Shown here: in pieces, positions 61,188 to 64,000 of the stretch
How the letters are laid out: each line of letters begins with the position of its first letter
Position numbering within the stretch: position 1 is the stretch's first letter
Assembly: GCF_016595215.1 (NCBI RefSeq)
Contig: NZ_JAENHK010000010.1
Location: forward strand, 1 to 64,000
Direction of reading: 5' to 3'
DNA from: Chryseobacterium paridis
Lineage (GTDB): Bacteria; Bacteroidota; Bacteroidia; Flavobacteriales; Weeksellaceae
DNA: 64,000 nucleotides
The notes under the pieces: generated by a model
Told to the model about the DNA's origin: nothing
Databases searched by the model: none
Seen by the model: the letters and a program-made list of their open reading frames with translations, nothing else
Translations under genes and position numbers: made by a program

Positions 61188-62657
61188 ATGATCTTAATTG
61201 TCGATGATAACGAAAACAATATATATTCTTTAAAGAAGTTATTGGAATCCAAGAATTTTCTGGTGGATACAGCTAATTCCGGGGAAGAGGCATTAGGAAA
61301 AGCATTGAAAAATGATTATGCTCTTATTATTTTAGATGTTCAGATGCCTGGAATGGATGGGTTTGAAGTCGCCGAAATATTTGCAGGCTATAGTAAGACC
61401 AAAGATATTCCCATCATATTTCTATCCGCGGTAAACACCGAAAAAAGATTCATTACCAAAGGGTATGCTTCCGGAGGTAAAGATTACGTTACCAAACCAG
61501 TAGATCCGGAAATTCTTTTGCTTAAGGTTAAAACATTCTATAATTTACAAGAGCAGAACCTTGAGATGAAAAAAACTCAGGAGAGTCTGAAACTTGAGGT
61601 AAAAGGAAGACGCGAGTCCCAGGTTAGCATGAAATCTAAGATCGATCACTTTCACTTGTTGTTGGAAGGCTTACCACAAATTGCTTTTACATTAAATGAA
61701 GAAGGGATTGTTGATTTTGTAAATGGTAGATGGTATCAGTATTCAACTTCTGAGCAGGTTTTTCCTGAAACCTATCAGGATGATCTCGATATTAAGGCTG
61801 AGTTTGAAGCTTGCAGAAAAAAAGGAAAAGCCCTGGAATTGGAAACCCGGATAAAGAATATTGAATCCGGTGACTACCGATATCATTTATTGAGAATATC
61901 TCCTGTGTATGACGGAGTGGCCATCAAAAATTGGGTCGGAACATTTACCGATATTGATGATCAGAAAAAGGTTGAAAATGAAAAAGATGAATTTCTGAGT
62001 ATAGCCAGCCATGAATTGAAAACTCCTCTTACAAGTATTAAGGCGTATGTACAGCTGCTGGATCGTAAATTAAAACTCGATAAAAATAGCGCAGAAGCAG
62101 GTTATGTAACAAAAGTACAGGATCAGATTGAAAAACTGAACAGCCTGATCGGTGACCTGCTGGATGTTTCTAAAATAGAAAATGGCAAATTGAAAATCAA
62201 TAAAAAGCCTTCCAATCTGGAAAAGGTTATTGAAAATGCCATCGAAACCATAATTCAGACACATGATGAAGATAAAGTGAAAATCAAGCGTCATGGTCAA
62301 AAACCCGATATCCTGATTCCTTTTGATGAAATCCGGATAGAGCAGGTATTGATTAATTTCCTTACCAATGCTATTAAATATTCACCCGAAAATAATCAGG
62401 TTATCGTAACCACTTTTGTAGATGAAGAAGGAGTTAAAGTAAGCGTTACAGACTTTGGGATTGGTATTCCTGAATTTAAGCAGAAGGCTGTATTCCAAAA
62501 ATTTTACCGTGTAGAAGAATCATCATTACAATTTCAGGGAATGGGAATAGGTTTGTACATCTGTTCGGAGATCATCAAACAACATCGTGGGACTATCGGA
62601 TTATCCAGTATTCCGAATGAAGGTTCTACATTTTATTTCACTTTACCTTTAAACTAA
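61188..62657 (+). CDS. Response regulator-PAS-histidine kinase hybrid
   Basis: I start at ATG 61188 (MILIVDDNENN); TTG 61179 is an upstream alternative. The 489-residue soluble protein has an N-terminal receiver (Asp50 in ALIILDVQMPGMDGFEV, Lys103 in VTKPVDPE), a coiled linker, a PAS domain at about 152-262 (HLLLEGLPQIAFTLNEEGIV), HisKA with His275 in SIASHELKTPLTSIKAY, and a HATPase (NFLTNAIKYSP, DFGIGIPE, GMGIGLYICSEIIKQHRG). There is no membrane segment, so it is probably driven by a partner sensor. The next gene starts 6 bp on and encodes a membrane sensor. Confidence 0.92.
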   Translation: MILIVDDNENNIYSLKKLLESKNFLVDTANSGEEALGKALKNDYALIILDVQMPGMDGFEVAEIFAGYSKTKDIPIIFLSAVNTEKRFITKGYASGGKDYVTKPVDPEILLLKVKTFYNLQEQNLEMKKTQESLKLEVKGRRESQVSMKSKIDHFHLLLEGLPQIAFTLNEEGIVDFVNGRWYQYSTSEQVFPETYQDDLDIKAEFEACRKKGKALELETRIKNIESGDYRYHLLRISPVYDGVAIKNWVGTFTDIDDQKKVENEKDEFLSIASHELKTPLTSIKAYVQLLDRKLKLDKNSAEAGYVTKVQDQIEKLNSLIGDLLDVSKIENGKLKINKKPSNLEKVIENAIETIIQTHDEDKVKIKRHGQKPDILIPFDEIRIEQVLINFLTNAIKYSPENNQVIVTTFVDEEGVKVSVTDFGIGIPEFKQKAVFQKFYRVEESSLQFQGMGIGLYICSEIIKQHRGTIGLSSIPNEGSTFYFTLPLN

Positions 62658-62663
62658 TTTTTT

Positions 62664-64000
62664 ATGCCACAAAAAGTTATAAGAAACCTGCAATTTGGAG
62701 TTGGATTGTCCTTGTTAATTCTAATAGCAAGTTCAGTAGCATCCTATTGGAGTATTCAAAAACAAATGGAAAACAGGGAAAGTTTATCCAAAACCCGAAA
62801 ATCCATTACTGCCGTAAAAGATGTTTTAATCGCCCTTTTAGATGCAGAAACAGCTAATAGAGGGTATCAGTTAACAGGTAAAGAAAACTTCCTGGAACCT
62901 TATAACCGAAGTATTGCAGCGTATCCTAAAGTGATAGCTAATGCCAAATCTTTAGAGGTTTCAGATAATACACAGAAAGAACGCATTTTGGTTTTAGAGC
63001 AAAATGTCAACAACAACCTGAGTAATCTGAAGAAATATGTTGAAAACAGACGGAAGGGAATAGAAATGACACAAGATCAGATCATTTTGAGCAAATCCTA
63101 TATGGATAAATGCCGGAAGATCGTTCGTGATTTTGTAAGATATGAGGAAATTCAGCTCGAGATCAAAAATAAAGATCTTAATAAGTCTACCAATACAACG
63201 ATTATTTTTATCCTATTATCTGCGATTGCGGCAATCGTAGTGACTACTGTTTTCTATCTTAAATTAAGAAGTGACCTCATTCGCAGAGATAAACTGGAAA
63301 AAGAATTAAAAGCGAAAGATGTTGAAATTACCAAACGTGTAAGCGCTATTCAGCAAGTGGCTAACAGAGTGGCAAATGGTGATTACAGCCAGAGGGCTAT
63401 TGATAACTCTCAGGATGACCTGGGTGATTTGGTAGATTCGCTTAATAATATGACCGATTCATTAAAAAAATCATTCGAGAAAATAAATAAAAGCGACTGG
63501 CATCAGAAAGGGTTGGTTTTATTGAATGAATCATTGATGGGAAATAAGTCCGTTAAAGAAGTTACCAGAAATTCCTTAAACCATCTTATCGAGTATGGTG
63601 ATGGTACAAATGGAGCGATCTATTTAATGGATGAAGGTAAATTACAGCTGGAAACTGCAGTAGGGTTAGAGGAAAATATGAAAAAATTCTTCGAACCGGG
63701 AGAAGGAATGATAGGACAGGTTTTCCTTCAGAACAAAACAAAAGTTTACAATGATCTTAACGAAAATGATTTTGCAGTAACATTTGCCAGTAGCAAAGTT
63801 AAAATCAATGGAATTGTAGTGATTCCAATAAGCTTAGATCGACAAACGATAGGAGTGTTGGAAGTAAGTTCTACTACTAATTTTGATCAGGACAGAATTA
63901 ATTATCTGACTGACAGTTCCAGAAATATTGCAACGGCTCTTGGTGCAGCAAATGCCCGTGAAAAAGAGCAGCGATTATTAGAAGAAACTCAGGCACAATC
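62664..64000 (+). CDS. Membrane sensor with CHASE3, HAMP and GAF domains (3' end outside window)
   Basis: ATG 62664 opens a frame with no stop to the window end, at least 445 residues. It has an N-terminal membrane helix (FGVGLSLLILIASSVASYW), a CHASE3 periplasmic domain at about 30-170 (LLDAETANRGYQLTGKENFL), a second helix (TTIIFILLSAIAAIVVTTVFYL in part), HAMP (VANRVANGDYSQRA) and GAF (EYGDGTNGAIYLMDEGKLQL, EPGEGMIGQVFLQNK). The order matches sensor kinases whose HisKA-HATPase, and often receiver, domains follow; these are not in the window. It is 6 bp after the REC-PAS-kinase gene and likely forms one phosphorelay with it. Confidence 0.87.
   Translation, partial: MPQKVIRNLQFGVGLSLLILIASSVASYWSIQKQMENRESLSKTRKSITAVKDVLIALLDAETANRGYQLTGKENFLEPYNRSIAAYPKVIANAKSLEVSDNTQKERILVLEQNVNNNLSNLKKYVENRRKGIEMTQDQIILSKSYMDKCRKIVRDFVRYEEIQLEIKNKDLNKSTNTTIIFILLSAIAAIVVTTVFYLKLRSDLIRRDKLEKELKAKDVEITKRVSAIQQVANRVANGDYSQRAIDNSQDDLGDLVDSLNNMTDSLKKSFEKINKSDWHQKGLVLLNESLMGNKSVKEVTRNSLNHLIEYGDGTNGAIYLMDEGKLQLETAVGLEENMKKFFEPGEGMIGQVFLQNKTKVYNDLNENDFAVTFASSKVKINGIVVIPISLDRQTIGVLEVSSTTNFDQDRINYLTDSSRNIATALGAANAREKEQRLLEETQAQ

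Overview
The window looks like a chromosome segment of a low-GC Bacteroidota bacterium of class Flavobacteriia, most like Chryseobacterium or a close Weeksellaceae relative (inference). The reasons are: SusC/SusD and TonB-dependent receptors, GLPGLI, DUF4249 and DUF2480 proteins, type IX secretion (T9SS) C-terminal sorting domains, a FecI/FecR/receptor-with-STN set, the near absence of Shine-Dalgarno sequences, and promoters of the TTG-N17-23-TANNTTTG type. No rRNA, tRNA, insertion sequence, prophage or CRISPR array was seen.

Layout. 1-2641: the 3' part of an RHS-repeat protein with a variable C-terminal toxin-like tip, overlapped by an AT-rich lipoprotein that is probably its immunity partner. 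2870-6381: siderophore-type TonB receptor plus PepSY-TM protein (iron uptake). 6436-7266: GLPGLI protein. 7525-13222: phosphodiesterase-like secreted enzyme with SusC and SusD, a scavenging operon. 13223-13659: a gene-free stretch with a small repeat-like element and stacked hairpins. 13660-17006: secreted HExxH protein, VOC protein, Crp/Fnr regulator, flavin oxidoreductase. 17027-25980: NtrC-type response regulator and histidine kinase divergent from a MacAB-TolC-like export operon, with a sigma-54 promoter and two dyad operators between them. A 7-bp tandem repeat lies between regulator and kinase. 26136-29938: two enzyme-plus-AraC modules (SDR, amidohydrolase). 30165-33326: TonB receptor and DUF4249 lipoprotein. 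33782-38418: VOC protein, M1 aminopeptidase, PutP. 38500-41452: superoxide dismutase, DUF2480, FMN reductase and ferredoxin operon divergent from a SufR-like Fe-S regulator, with CAAC-N6-GTTG operators. 41512-50357: DinB protein, two tandem S8 proteases with T9SS tails, two tandem beta-lactamase-fold hydrolases with TPR-like tails. 50411-60560: ECF sigma factor divergent from FecR, an STN-type receptor and four exported proteins. 60631-64000: small helical protein, REC-PAS-histidine kinase, and a CHASE3-HAMP-GAF sensor cut by the window end.

The common theme is cell-surface nutrient capture (five TonB-dependent receptors, each with a lipoprotein, enzyme or membrane partner) and its transcriptional control. 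The most instructive items are three regulatory circuits readable from DNA: the Fe-S-sensing oxidative stress operon, the sigma-54 export operon and the FecI/FecR surface-protein locus. The last contains several exported proteins of unknown role and is the best candidate for an undescribed system.
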